DNA of 64,000 nucleotides from Maribrevibacterium harenarium. Its GTDB lineage: Bacteria > Pseudomonadota > Gammaproteobacteria > Pseudomonadales > Marinomonadaceae. Below are positions 55,516 to 64,000 of this stretch, one piece after another. Location: assembly GCF_006385675.1 (NCBI RefSeq), contig NZ_VFRR01000014.1, forward strand, positions 36,344 through 100,343, read 5' to 3'. The notes below the pieces were generated by a model that did no database searches, had not been told where the DNA came from, and saw nothing but the letters and a program-made list of their open reading frames with translations. Position 1 is the first letter of the stretch. Each line of letters begins with the position of its first letter. Both the position numbers and the translations under genes were made by a program.

Positions 55516-57330
55516 TTAATCATTAAACAAGCTACAAGCGCCCTGCTCCGCGCCGCTCACTAGCAGACGTTGTGCGCTAAATAGTTCACGCCCCATACCT
55601 TGATGAGAAGCGCGTAGATCACAGGTTGCAGCCTCACGCTGCGCAAGCTCTTGCTCACTTACCAATAATGACAACTCACCGGTATTGGCATCAACACGCA
55701 CCAAATCACCAGTCTGTACCTTGGCAATTAAACCGCCGGCCAATGCTTCAGGTGTTAAGTGAATAGCGGCGGGCACCTTACCGGATGCGCCAGACATACG
55801 ACCGTCGGTCACCAATGCCACCTTGTAACCTTTATCCTGTAAATTGCCGAGGAACGGAGTCAGCTTGTGCAGTTCTGGCATACCAATGGCTTTCGGACCT
55901 TGGAAACGCACCACAGCGACACAGTCCCGTTCCAACTGACCAGAGGAGATAGCGTCGGCCAATTCGTTTTGATCGTGGAATACTACCGCCGGAGCTTCAA
56001 CAACACGGTTTTCTTCCTTCACCGCCGACACTTTCATCACCGCACGGCCAAGATTACCCGTCAATAAGGACAAGCCACCCTCTTTGCTGAATGGGTTGTC
56101 AATCGGACGCACCACGTCTTCATCTAAGCTCTTGGCAGGGCCATCGCGCCAAACCACTTTGTCACCCTCTAAGAAAGGCTCTTTGGTGTAATGCTCTAAA
56201 CCACGACCAACAATGGTCATCACATCTTCGTGCAAGAGGCCGCCATCCAGTAACTGACGCACCAAGAAGGCCATACCACCAGCAGCATGGAAGTGATTAA
56301 TATCTGCCTGACCGTTAGGGTAAATACGAGTCAATAGAGGCACGACTTTGGATAACTGTGAGAAATCTTCCCAGTTCACAATAATGCCTGCGGCACGGGC
56401 AAAGGCGACAATATGCATGGTGTGGTTTGTCGAACCACCAGTCGCCAACAACCCAACAATGGCATTCACGATGCTACGTTCATCAATGATTTCGTAGAGA
56501 GGACGATAATCCGAACCAAGCGCAGTAATTTTCGTCGCTAATTGAGCCGTGTGGCGAGTTAAGGCTTCGCGTAGTGGATCATCTGGGTTCACAAAAGATG
56601 ATCCAGGTAGTTGCAAGCCCATCATTTCCACTAGCAACTGATTAGAATTGGCTGTGCCATAAAAAGTACAAGTACCAGCACTATGGTAGGAGGCAGATTC
56701 CGCTTCTAGCAATTCATCTCGCGTCGCCTCACCTTTCGCAAAACGTTGGCGCACTGCCGCCTTCTCCGCATTGGTGATGCCAGATCTCATTGGGCCTGCA
56801 GGAACAAATAGGGCGGGTAAATGACCAAAACGTAATGCGCCAATTAGCAAGCCTGGAACAATTTTGTCACAAATACCTAGATATAAAGCAGCATCAAACA
56901 TGTTGTGAGACAAAGCAATGGCGGTGCCTTGAGCGATATTGTCGCGGCTAAATAAACTTAGCTCCATACCGTCCTGACCTTGTGTCACCCCATCACACAT
57001 TGCCGGAACGCCGCCAGCAAACTGGGTCACAGATCCCATTTCTGCAACCGCTTTGCGGATAATTGCAGGGTAATCCTCATAGGGTTGATGTGCCGACAGC
57101 ATATCATTGTAGGAAGAAACAATACCGATGTTGGCTTCCTGCATTAGCTTTAGCTTTTGTTTTTCCTGTGGCTGACAAGCAGCAAAACCGTGCGCTAAAT
57201 TGCCACAAGACAACTTACCCCGGTGTGGGCCCTGCTCCTGAGCCTTGCGCATATCAGCTAAATATTGGCTGCGTAGTTCTTGGCTGCGCTCAATAATATT
57301 GTTGGTCACTTGGGACACTAAGGTATTCAT
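55516..57330 (-). CDS. edd: Phosphogluconate dehydratase
   Basis: First dedicated step of the Entner-Doudoroff pathway: 6-phosphogluconate to 2-keto-3-deoxy-6-phosphogluconate. 604 residues, normal length for Edd. IlvD/Edd family motifs: [15 protein letters not shown] (about 75-89), [14 protein letters not shown] (about 113-126), CDK (iron-sulfur cysteine near 155), [12 protein letters not shown] (about 219-230) and [11 protein letters not shown] near 520. Divergent from gap; eda and zwf are not in the window. Confidence 0.95.
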   Translation of the reverse strand: MNTLVSQVTNNIIERSQELRSQYLADMRKAQEQGPHRGKLSCGNLAHGFAACQPQEKQKLKLMQEANIGIVSSYNDMLSAHQPYEDYPAIIRKAVAEMGSVTQFAGGVPAMCDGVTQGQDGMELSLFSRDNIAQGTAIALSHNMFDAALYLGICDKIVPGLLIGALRFGHLPALFVPAGPMRSGITNAEKAAVRQRFAKGEATRDELLEAESASYHSAGTCTFYGTANSNQLLVEMMGLQLPGSSFVNPDDPLREALTRHTAQLATKITALGSDYRPLYEIIDERSIVNAIVGLLATGGSTNHTMHIVAFARAAGIIVNWEDFSQLSKVVPLLTRIYPNGQADINHFHAAGGMAFLVRQLLDGGLLHEDVMTIVGRGLEHYTKEPFLEGDKVVWRDGPAKSLDEDVVRPIDNPFSKEGGLSLLTGNLGRAVMKVSAVKEENRVVEAPAVVFHDQNELADAISSGQLERDCVAVVRFQGPKAIGMPELHKLTPFLGNLQDKGYKVALVTDGRMSGASGKVPAAIHLTPEALAGGLIAKVQTGDLVRVDANTGELSLLVSEQELAQREAATCDLRASHQGMGRELFSAQRLLVSGAEQGACSLFND

Positions 57331-57378
57331 GTCTACACTCCTGATGGTAGCGTTCTTCGTGACGCCTCACTCATTTTT

Positions 57379-57465
57379 GGTAATTTTACTACATAATAAA
57401 AGCAAAACTCCAGATTTAAAGCGAAAAATCGCTGGAAAAACCTCTATTTTTGTAATTTAATTACC
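57379..57465. promoter_or_regulatory. HexR operators in the edd-gap control region
   Basis: TGTAGTAAAATTACC (minus strand, 57393-57379) and TGTAATTTAATTACC (57451-57465) each match the HexR consensus TGTARTWWWATTACA at 14 of 15 positions. A weaker 12-of-15 match, TGTAGTATTTTTTCT, lies at 57615-57629, 74 bases before gap. The 372-base region between edd and gap holds no gene. Repression of both divergent genes by the neighbouring HexR is inferred from consensus and context. Confidence 0.85.
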
Positions 57466-57702
57466 TAAATAGATGTTGAAGCGAATATAAAAGGGTTGCA
57501 AGGCAGGTTTCTTGTTCTTTTTTTGACCTGAAATCGTAATAATTTCATTTTATCCTGTTGCTGAAGCATTTTTTGCGGATAAATCGCACAATTCCTTGCG
57601 ACAAAATCCCTTTTTGTAGTATTTTTTCTAAATATTAAGAACAGACTAACAAGCACATTCGGTGCCAACAGTCTTCTTAACCGCAAAGCTTAAGAGGTGA
57701 GT

Positions 57703-58716
57703 ATGACAATTAAAGTAGCTATCAATGGTTATGGTCGTATCGGGCGTAACGTACTTCGCGCTCTGTACGAGTCCGGTAAACGCGAGCAAATCCAAGTTGT
57801 AGCCATCAACGATCTCGGCGACGCTAAGATCAATGCTCACCTAACTAAATATGACACAGTTCATGGACGTTTCAATGCGGATGTTACTTTCGACTCTGAA
57901 GCACTGTACATCAACGAAGATAAAATCCTGACCTACTCCGAGCGTGATCCAGCCAAACTTCCTTGGGCTGACCTTGGTGTTGACGTGGTTTATGAATGTA
58001 CTGGGTTCTTCACTTCTAAAGAGACAGCTGGCGCTCACATTACCGCCGGTGCCAAGAAAGTGATTATTTCTGCCCCAGGAAAAGACGTTGATGCTACCGT
58101 CGTGTACGGAGTTAACCAAGACGTGCTGACTGCTGACATGACGGTGATTTCTAACGCTTCTTGTACCACTAACTGCTTGGCTCCGATTGCTAAACCACTG
58201 AACGACAAGCTAGGTATCGAAAGCGGGTTGATGACCACCATCCACGCTTACACTAACGACCAGCGTTTGTCTGATGTTTACCACTCTGATCTATACCGCG
58301 CCCGTGCCGCAGCAATGAACATGATCCCGACTAAAACTGGCGCTGCAGCGGCTGTCGGTCTAGTGGTTCCTGAACTAGCAGGTAAGTTTGACGGTATGGC
58401 GGTACGTGTACCGACTATCAACGTTTCTCTAGTTGACCTTACTTTCCAAGCTCCACGGGAAACAACTGCGGAAGAAGTGAACCAAATTATCGCTGACGCT
58501 ATCGCAGCAGATCCCGTTTTGGCTGAAGTACTATGTATCAATAACGAGCCACTCGTCTCTATGGACTTCAACCACAGCACTTATACTTCCAACTTTGATG
58601 CCACCCAAACCCGTGTACAGGGCAAACTGGTCAAAGTGATGTCGTGGTATGACAACGAATGGGGCTTCTCAAACCGCATGTTGGATAATACCATTGCGTT
58701 AATGAACGCAAAGTAA
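57703..58716 (+). CDS. gap: Glyceraldehyde-3-phosphate dehydrogenase
   Basis: 337 residues from ATG 57703, with GAGGTG just upstream; an in-frame GTG at 57697 overlaps that site. NAD-binding [10 protein letters not shown] (7-16), catalytic C154 ([11 protein letters not shown]) and H181 (TTIHAYTND). D38 after the second strand (AINDLGD) fits NAD preference. Works below Edd/Eda in sugar breakdown and belongs to the usual HexR regulon. Confidence 0.95.
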   Translation: MTIKVAINGYGRIGRNVLRALYESGKREQIQVVAINDLGDAKINAHLTKYDTVHGRFNADVTFDSEALYINEDKILTYSERDPAKLPWADLGVDVVYECTGFFTSKETAGAHITAGAKKVIISAPGKDVDATVVYGVNQDVLTADMTVISNASCTTNCLAPIAKPLNDKLGIESGLMTTIHAYTNDQRLSDVYHSDLYRARAAAMNMIPTKTGAAAAVGLVVPELAGKFDGMAVRVPTINVSLVDLTFQAPRETTAEEVNQIIADAIAADPVLAEVLCINNEPLVSMDFNHSTYTSNFDATQTRVQGKLVKVMSWYDNEWGFSNRMLDNTIALMNAK

Positions 58717-58727
58717 CAGATATACCC

Positions 58728-58752
58728 AAGGGCTGCTGACGCAGCCCTTCTT
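58728..58752 (+). terminator. Hairpin between gap and pyk
   Basis: AAGGGCTGC (58728-58736) pairs with GCAGCCCTT (58741-58749), loop TGAC, followed by a mixed CTTGTCTCTT. It may terminate most gap transcripts before pyk. Confidence 0.75.
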
Positions 58753-58797
58753 GTCTCTTATACTTCCTTTTATCTTAAAATCTTTTGGTAACCAGAT

Positions 58798-60243
58798 ATG
58801 ACACGTAGAACGAAAATCGTCGCCACGCTTGGCCCTGCATCCAGCTCTCCAGAAATGATCGAGAAGCTGATTCTTGCCGGAGCCAACGTATTTCGCCTTA
58901 ACTTCTCCCACGGAGCGCCGGAAGATCACATCAATCGCGCCAATGTGGTGCGAGAAATGGCGGCGAAAAACAATCGTCACGTGGCTATCTTGGGTGACTT
59001 ACAGGGCCCTAAAATTCGTATCGCCCGGTTCAAAGATACCAAGGTAAAACTTGCCGAAGGCGCGACGTTTGTTTTGGACGTTGGCTTTGATAAAAATGCT
59101 GGCGATGAAACCCGCGTAGGCATCGACTACCCACAGCTTGCTGCCGACTCAGAGCCAGGCAACATCTTGTTATTAGATGATGGCCGCGTGGTACTAGAAG
59201 TGCTAGAAGTAAAAGGCCTAGAAGTTATCACCAAAGTCATTGTCGGCGGACCTCTGTCCAACAACAAAGGCATCAACCGTTTGGGCGGTGGCTTGTCGGC
59301 TGCGGCCCTCACTGAAAAAGACAAAGAAGACATTAAAACGGCTGCTGCACTAAAGGCCGACTACCTTGCCGTTTCCTTCCCACGTAGCGCCGCTGACCTT
59401 GAAGAAGCCCGCTCATTGGCTCAAGCCGCTGGCCTAAACGCTGGTATCGTCGCCAAAGTAGAACGTGCCGAAGCGGTTGCAGATAACGAAACTCTCGACG
59501 CGATCATTCTTGCTTCAGACGCTGTGATGGTTGCCCGTGGCGACCTAGGTGTAGAAATCGGTGATGCAGAGCTGATCGGCGTACAAAAACACATGATCAA
59601 GCGCTGCCGTCAACTAAACCGCCCGGTTATCACGGCAACCCAGATGATGGAAACCATGATCACCCAGGCTATGCCAACCCGTGCTGAAGTATTCGACGTA
59701 GCGAACGCGGTACTTGATGGTACCGACGCGGTGATGTTGTCCGCGGAAACGGCGGCAGGTGACTACCCAGAGGAAGTGGTGAAAACCATGACTCGCGTGT
59801 GTCTTGGTGCGGAAAAACAACCTTCCGTAAAACGCTCCAAACACCGTATCGATGTCACCTTTACCAGCATTGATGAAACCATCGCCATGTCGGCAATGTA
59901 CGCTGCCAACCATTTGGAAGGTGTCAAAGCGATTATCAGCTTGACCGAGTCGGGCACCACGCCATTATTGATGTCTCGTATTACTTCAAGTCTGCCAATC
60001 TTTGCCTTGTCACCGAATCAAGAGACATTGAACCGTGCAGCCCTTTACCGTGGCGTTACACCAGTCGCGTTCTCTTCAAAAGAATACGACGTGGACACCA
60101 TTATCTCTGGTCTAGTGAAGCGCATCGAAGACCTAGGCTACGTGCAAACAGGTGATTTGGTGATCGTGACCAAAGGCGACCACTTGGTTAGCCACGGCAC
60201 CACTAATGGTATGAAGATCGTTAAAGTGGGTGAAGTGGTTTAA
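58798..60243 (+). CDS. pyk: Pyruvate kinase
   Basis: Converts phosphoenolpyruvate and ADP to pyruvate and ATP. 481 residues, closest in length and style to PykA (type II, AMP/sugar-phosphate controlled). Seen: [13 protein letters not shown] (3-15), FRLNFSHG (about 33-40), KVERAEAV (about 220-227; acid-base lysine and Mg-binding glutamate), [12 protein letters not shown] (about 243-254) and TATQMMETM (about 279-287). The ribosome site before the ATG is weak (TGGTAA). Confidence 0.95.
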   Translation: MTRRTKIVATLGPASSSPEMIEKLILAGANVFRLNFSHGAPEDHINRANVVREMAAKNNRHVAILGDLQGPKIRIARFKDTKVKLAEGATFVLDVGFDKNAGDETRVGIDYPQLAADSEPGNILLLDDGRVVLEVLEVKGLEVITKVIVGGPLSNNKGINRLGGGLSAAALTEKDKEDIKTAAALKADYLAVSFPRSAADLEEARSLAQAAGLNAGIVAKVERAEAVADNETLDAIILASDAVMVARGDLGVEIGDAELIGVQKHMIKRCRQLNRPVITATQMMETMITQAMPTRAEVFDVANAVLDGTDAVMLSAETAAGDYPEEVVKTMTRVCLGAEKQPSVKRSKHRIDVTFTSIDETIAMSAMYAANHLEGVKAIISLTESGTTPLLMSRITSSLPIFALSPNQETLNRAALYRGVTPVAFSSKEYDVDTIISGLVKRIEDLGYVQTGDLVIVTKGDHLVSHGTTNGMKIVKVGEVV

Positions 60244-60275
60244 CCACTTTACCCTCGCTTGGTAAGGATTTCCCT

Positions 60276-60731
60276 TTGCAAAAGAAGAAAATCACTGTCG
60301 CTGCCCGTAAGCGCATCGCCCTTGTTGCCCATGACAACATGAAGTCAGAGTTGATTCTCTGGGCACGTGAACACAAAGACAAACTGGTTGCTCATGAGCT
60401 TATGGCAACCGGCACCACTGGCAATCTTCTACAAAGGGAACTCTCTACCCCAGTACGAGCTTTTATTAGCGGCCCACTGGGTGGCGACCAACAGTTGGGC
60501 GGCATGATTGCCTCGGGCGACATTGATATCCTGATTTTCTTTTGGGATCCGTTCGAGCCTATGCCTCACGATCCAGATATCAAGGCCCTACTGCGGGTCG
60601 CAGCGGTCTGGAACATCCCCATTGCCTGTAGCGTTTCTTCTGCGAATTTTCTCGTGAGTTCACCATTGTTTAGCGATGAATACACTCGCGATATCCCAGA
60701 CTATGAAAGCTACCTTGCTGCGCGTGTGTAA
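60276..60731 (+). CDS. mgsA: Methylglyoxal synthase
   Basis: Turns dihydroxyacetone phosphate into methylglyoxal and phosphate, an overflow branch of glycolysis. 151 residues, usual length. H19 (VAHD), GTTGNLLQ (about 46-53), and the catalytic GPLGGDQQLGG with D71. TTG start at 60276 with AAGGA 7 bases upstream, 32 bases after pyk, so the two are likely co-transcribed. Convergent with the sensor-type membrane gene; the stops are 6 bases apart. Confidence 0.94.
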   Translation: MQKKKITVAARKRIALVAHDNMKSELILWAREHKDKLVAHELMATGTTGNLLQRELSTPVRAFISGPLGGDQQLGGMIASGDIDILIFFWDPFEPMPHDPDIKALLRVAAVWNIPIACSVSSANFLVSSPLFSDEYTRDIPDYESYLAARV

Positions 60732-60737
60732 TCCTGC

Positions 60738-61652
60738 TTAACGCTCTTCGCGACTTAGCTTTAGATAAACACCTAGACCGGCTAGCAAACCGACACCAGA
60801 TAACATCATGGCGACGCCGTTAAGAATCTGACTCGGGTCTGATTTCAAAACGGACTTAAACATCAGCAATAGTGCCTCTATGGATACCGCGATAATAATC
60901 GCAGAGATAAACCTCATGATAGTTCGTCGAGTGGAGTGATAGTGATTGATATCCTTGCTCATCAACACCTCTTCCTCAAGAATCGTCTTACCAAGATCAA
61001 ACACTGCCAACGCTAGGGTCAGCATTACCACACTACCAAAAGAGGTGCTGGCAGCATCCTGATCATGGGCTAAACCTACAAATAATGAATAGAAAGCAGA
61101 CCCTAGAAGCGCAATGGCTACGATAATTAAAGCCACCCCGATAACCCCATGAATCAATTGGAAGTAGGGATGTAGCTTGTCTCTTTTCTCATCCCCCAAT
61201 AAATATGAGACCAAGCGGGCTAAATTAAAATTGAGGACTAGGTAACCACTACCTTCTGGAGCACGAACGCTGTGCACGACCGAAATCGCCAGTTTATGTG
61301 TCGCTGACGATAAATAGGGAGCAGTCACGAAGGTATCAGTATTAGAAACAACAGCCCCTTCGAAATAGGGACGGTGGCTTCTATCCGTCCCTTTGCCCAT
61401 GGTTCGAGCTTTTAAGCCTGTCACATTCGGGCTTGTTACCGTATCCGCTAACTGCACCCCATGACTATCCAGACTGTAAATTAGCTCTATAAATGGGTAT
61501 GCATGTGACAACTGCTCAATAGCTTCTCGTTGTTTAACCACATCTCGCAGTAATGCCTGGCGATCCAGACTAGTCATAATGGAAGTGAGTAGAGCCTGGA
61601 TCGTTGATTCGTATTTTTGATACTTATCGAGTAAATGAAAATGGTTGTGCAT
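60738..61652 (-). CDS. PDC-sensor membrane protein without effector domain
   Basis: 304 residues. The first two thirds (about 5-160) look like a PDC/Cache sensor (RSHRPYFEGAV, TFVTAPYLSSATHKLAISVVHSV, GYLVLNFNL), but no leading membrane helix or signal peptide is visible. The C-terminal part has four membrane segments (about 167-195, 208-228, 245-268, 278-298). No kinase, GGDEF or chemotaxis output domain follows. Similar proteins are known as uncharacterised PDC sensors. Monocistronic on the minus strand with a weak ribosome site. Function unknown; signalling through a partner is possible. Confidence 0.7.
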   Translation of the reverse strand: MHNHFHLLDKYQKYESTIQALLTSIMTSLDRQALLRDVVKQREAIEQLSHAYPFIELIYSLDSHGVQLADTVTSPNVTGLKARTMGKGTDRSHRPYFEGAVVSNTDTFVTAPYLSSATHKLAISVVHSVRAPEGSGYLVLNFNLARLVSYLLGDEKRDKLHPYFQLIHGVIGVALIIVAIALLGSAFYSLFVGLAHDQDAASTSFGSVVMLTLALAVFDLGKTILEEEVLMSKDINHYHSTRRTIMRFISAIIIAVSIEALLLMFKSVLKSDPSQILNGVAMMLSGVGLLAGLGVYLKLSREER

Positions 61653-61871
61653 TGCTTAGAAAACGCTTTTATAGTTTTAATGAATTTTCATAATTCACAC
61701 AAACAATACAGCTTAAATGACGCGATTGGAACAGCAAAAACTCGCGAAAATACGCCATTTCCGCTATATTATCGCCCCATTCGAATGTGGCTTTTTGCCA
61801 CTCAATCTCATTTTTGACCATTTATGCCTCCAATCCCTAATACGTTGGAGCAAAAATCGAGGAGAGTCACC

Positions 61872-62363
61872 TTGCAACCACAAGTAGCCCTTATCATGGG
61901 ATCAAAAAGCGACTGGCCAACCATGGAAGCCGCAGCGGAAATCATGGATAAACTAGGCGTCGCCTACCATGTGGAAGTCGTCTCTGCCCACCGCACACCG
62001 AACAAACTCTGCGAATTCGCCGAAGCCGCTGCCGAAAAGGGTTTTAAAGTTATTATTGGCGGCGCCGGTGGTGCTGCTCACTTACCTGGTATGGTTGCCG
62101 CTCACACACGTCTACCGGTTCTGGGCGTACCAGTACAGAGCAAAGCATTAAACGGCATGGATAGCTTGTTATCTATCGTACAGATGCCCAAAGGGGTAGC
62201 CGTAGGAACCCTAGCAATTGGCACCTCTGGTGCATTCAATGCCGGCCTACTGGCTTGTCAGATTCTTGCCAATAACGACCCTCAACTGGCAGAAAAGATC
62301 GAGGACTTCCGCAAAGAACAAACTGAAGCAGTTCTGGAAAATCCAGACCCACGGGAGGAATAA
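61872..62363 (+). CDS. purE: N5-carboxyaminoimidazole ribonucleotide mutase
   Basis: Purine synthesis: converts N5-CAIR to CAIR. 163 residues from TTG 61872, which has GAGGAGAG 5 bases upstream and gives the normal family start; an in-frame ATG at 61824 would add 16 residues that do not look conserved. Class I PurE motifs: [10 protein letters not shown] (9-18), SAHRTP (about 38-43), [12 protein letters not shown] (about 66-77). purK follows 3 bases after the stop. The upstream 170 bases are AT-rich; I see no confident PurR site. Confidence 0.94.
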   Translation: MQPQVALIMGSKSDWPTMEAAAEIMDKLGVAYHVEVVSAHRTPNKLCEFAEAAAEKGFKVIIGGAGGAAHLPGMVAAHTRLPVLGVPVQSKALNGMDSLLSIVQMPKGVAVGTLAIGTSGAFNAGLLACQILANNDPQLAEKIEDFRKEQTEAVLENPDPREE

Positions 62364-62366
62364 GTC

Positions 62367-63440
62367 ATGTCTAGTATTTGGGTACTTGGCGCTGGACAAC
62401 TTGGGGCAATGTTAAAACAAGCGGCTAATCCACTCGGGTTAGACGTACGTCCTATCGATATTGAAACCGACGCAACTCTGCCTCTTGAAGCAGACGATAT
62501 CGTGACCGCTGAACGTGAAGACTGGCCTGAAACGGCGGCAACGAAACAACTCGCAGCCCATCCGAATTTCGTCAATCTGACTACTTTTCCACAGCTAGCT
62601 GATCGCCTCACACAGAAGCAATGGATCGATAAACTGGAATTAGCAACTGCCCCTTGGTTTCCGGTAGAAGCCGATAGCACTGCAGACTACGCCTACAACA
62701 CTTTAGGTGATCGTGTGCTGATGAAACGCCGTCGTGGTGGCTATGATGGCCGCGGTCAGTATTGGTTAAAACAAGCTGAAAATACGCAAATTCCAGATGA
62801 TTGGAAAGGTCAAGCGATTGCCGAACAAGCCATTAACTTCGATGAAGAAGTCTCCTTGGTTGGTGTTCGTGGTCGAGATGGGGTGAAATACTTTTATCCT
62901 CTAACCCTGAACTTACACATCAACGGCATCCTTTACGCTTCTATATCGCCTTTAACACGTCTAGCTTCCTTACAGCCTCAAGCTGAGACGATGCTAGGTA
63001 AGTTAATGGATGCCCTAGACTATGTTGGGGTCATGGCTATGGAATGTTTCCGTGTTGGCGATAAGCTACTCATCAACGAGTTAGCGCCGCGAGTTCACAA
63101 CAGCGGCCACTGGACACAGGCTGGAGCAAGCGTGAACCAATTCGAAAACCATATCCGTGCTGTAGCAGGCTTGCCTCTAGCTCCAGCGGTAATCAAAAAC
63201 CAAAGCATGATGGTTAACTTGATTGGTGTGGACGTTGACTACTCATGGATCGGGATCAAAGGTTTAGAACTCTACTGGTATCAGAAGTCCGTTAGACCAG
63301 GGCGCAAGGTTGGCCATATCAATATGTGCTCTGGCGAGCTAAATGAGCTTCAAGCAGCTCTTAACAAGCTAGCGTCAGCTATGCCTGAGCCTTATGACCA
63401 AGCTTTAGCTTGGCTGAAACAAAATCTTCCAACTGCTTAA
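62367..63440 (+). CDS. purK: N5-carboxyaminoimidazole ribonucleotide synthase
   Basis: ATP-grasp enzyme making N5-CAIR from AIR, ATP and bicarbonate, the partner of PurE. 357 residues: N-terminal GAGQLGAMLKQAA (8-20), ATP-grasp KRRRGGYDGRGQY (about 117-129) and NELAPRVHNSGHWT (about 235-248), all typical. Some PurK proteins have an N-terminal methionine-led IxGxGQLG start; here WVLGAGQLG. Co-transcribed with purE. Confidence 0.94.
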   Translation: MSSIWVLGAGQLGAMLKQAANPLGLDVRPIDIETDATLPLEADDIVTAEREDWPETAATKQLAAHPNFVNLTTFPQLADRLTQKQWIDKLELATAPWFPVEADSTADYAYNTLGDRVLMKRRRGGYDGRGQYWLKQAENTQIPDDWKGQAIAEQAINFDEEVSLVGVRGRDGVKYFYPLTLNLHINGILYASISPLTRLASLQPQAETMLGKLMDALDYVGVMAMECFRVGDKLLINELAPRVHNSGHWTQAGASVNQFENHIRAVAGLPLAPAVIKNQSMMVNLIGVDVDYSWIGIKGLELYWYQKSVRPGRKVGHINMCSGELNELQAALNKLASAMPEPYDQALAWLKQNLPTA

Positions 63441-63448
63441 TGCCCACA

Positions 63449-63490
63449 TAGCCCGTGATACCCAGATGCCACGGGCTACCTTTCTTTCTT
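63449..63490 (+). terminator. Terminator after purK
   Basis: TAGCCCGTG (63449-63457) pairs with CACGGGCTA (63470-63478), followed by a pyrimidine-rich CCTTTCTTTCTT. Likely ends purEK, though the T tract is interrupted. Confidence 0.7.
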
Positions 63491-63506
63491 ACCCACCTTA
63501 CCTACG

Positions 63507-63862
63507 GAAATACTCCCCTTAGCATAGACTTCGGTGTCCGGCAGACCGCTCAGTATTTATGTTGGGAGGATGACCTAGCAACAGCCTTTTGTGTGTCAAG
63601 GAGCGAGACATTAGGCTCAGTAGCGACCTTACGAGCTGCGCTTGGACTGCGGGGTCAGACCCCTTGTCAGGAGATCGACTCCTACCAAAGAGCGAGGCAT
63701 CGGGCTCTGTTCCGCAGCGACCTTACAAGCTTGCTTGTGGAGCTAGGAACAGTTGCCTGATGGCGAGTGACAGGGGATCACTTACCTACCGGGGTCTACC
63801 GAGGCCAGCCCCCCTAGACATCAGCTTCCAGCTCAACCACCGTTTTTCTGGGGGTCTGACCC
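63507..63862. repeat. Repeat-rich spacer between purK and the 5S gene
   Basis: No coding gene is supported here. Two diverged direct repeats are visible: GAGCGAGACATTAGGCTC... (from 63601) and GAGCGAGGCATCGGGCTC... (from 63690), each with a GAGC/GCTC stem followed by AGCGACCTTAC and a second small hairpin (63628-63642; ACAAGC/GCTTGT at 63725-63738). GGGTCAGACCCC (63652-63663) recurs inverted as GGGGTCTGACCC (63851-63862). A long AAATACT...AGTATTT pairing spans about 63507-63557. The pattern is like REP-type elements; no transposase is present. Confidence 0.6.
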
Positions 63863-63888
63863 TTTTGCTATTTAGCTTTTCAGCAGGC

Positions 63889-63922
63889 ACAAAAAAGCCC
63901 TGACCGATTCCGATCAGGGCTT
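63889..63922 (-). terminator. Terminator of the rRNA operon
   Basis: AAGCCCTGA (63895-63903) pairs with TCAGGGCTT (63914-63922); on the minus strand the stem is followed by TTTTTT. It lies 11 bases beyond the end of the 5S gene. Confidence 0.9.
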
Positions 63923-63933
63923 CTGTGTTTGAA

Positions 63934-64000
63934 GCTTGACGACGACCTACTCTCACATGGGATCTCCCACACTACCATCGGCGATGGCGCTTTTCACTTC
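63934..64000 (-). rRNA. rrf: 5S ribosomal RNA, 3' part (cut by window edge)
   Basis: The minus strand reads GAAGTGAAAAGCGCCATCG..., then CGATGGTAGTGTGGGA, GAGAGTAGGTCGTCGTCAAGC: the conserved 3' half of bacterial 5S rRNA, very like Pseudomonas and Oceanospirillales. About 67 of roughly 116-120 bases are inside the window; the 5' part and presumably 23S and 16S lie beyond 64000. The 3' end at 63934 is set by the expected pairing of the terminal stem and may be off by one or two bases. Confidence 0.93.

Noticed and set aside
61653..61871. Purine riboswitch or PurR box before purE
   Set aside because: No conserved purine-riboswitch core and no convincing ACGCAAACGTTTTCGT-like palindrome were found by eye.
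63455..63760. A 101-codon frame after purK
   Set aside because: It begins inside the purK terminator and runs across the direct repeats and palindromes; no protein family resemblance and no ribosome site.

Overview
The window looks like chromosomal DNA of a free-living, probably marine gammaproteobacterium of the Oceanospirillales/Pseudomonas side of the class. Evidence: an algU-mucA-mucB-mucC-mucD type sigma-E operon divergent from nadB, sdhE-ygfX beside nadB, an EF-P/EpmA/EpmB set, a Pseudomonas-fluorescens-style mannitol (mtl) ABC cluster, a HexR-type Entner-Doudoroff cluster, a C4-dicarboxylate TRAP transporter with a sigma-54 two-component system, and a 5S rRNA tail of Pseudomonas/Oceanospirillales type. 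No insertion sequence, prophage, integron or CRISPR array was seen. Genus-level placement is inference.

Layout. 1-3255: homodimer-type glycyl-tRNA synthetase (minus strand), then a small DUF3429 / DCC-oxidoreductase / SDR operon. 3273-8252: propionate (2-methylcitrate) operon with a GntR regulator, prpB, prpC and prpD; the prpC-prpD gap holds two copies of a folded repeat element. 8402-12438: chemoreceptor and tmcA. 12573-20017: TRAP transporter dctPQM behind a sigma-54 promoter, with dctBD on the other strand and a fragment of a TauE/SafE-type permease between them. 20089-22895: epmA, efp, epmB. 22892-29333: MFS permease, a DHOD-like gene coupled to a 1220-residue pyruvate:ferredoxin oxidoreductase, and a small YjfB-like motility protein. 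29460-35989: glnE, CYTH phosphatase, argE, argA. 36005-43128: CheW-like protein, mucD/degP, rseC, mucB, mucA, rpoE, nadB, ygfX, sdhE. 43455-51703: mtlEFGK-D, mtlR and xylulokinase. 51990-54553: ygfZ, ung, a choline-kinase-like phosphotransferase. 54576-60731: hexR, edd, gap, pyk, mgsA. 60738-63440: PDC-sensor membrane protein, purE, purK. 63441-64000: repeat-rich spacer and the 3' end of a 5S rRNA gene on the minus strand.

How the parts work together. Carbon use dominates. Propionyl-CoA goes through the methylcitrate cycle to pyruvate and succinate. C4-dicarboxylates enter by the TRAP system under DctBD control. Mannitol or arabitol enters by the ABC system and is oxidised to fructose or xylulose, the latter phosphorylated by the xylulokinase. 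Sugars pass through Edd, Gap and Pyk under HexR, with mgsA as an overflow branch. PFOR adds an alternative pyruvate-to-acetyl-CoA step. The rest is housekeeping: tRNA charging and acetylation, EF-P lysylation, arginine, NAD and purine synthesis, envelope stress and uracil repair.

Most of the window is ordinary. The best candidate for something undescribed is the pair of folded elements between prpC and prpD, whose closing stems change in a compensating way and contain G-U pairs only on the + strand. The permease fragment behind dctD and the repeats next to the 5S gene are lesser leads.
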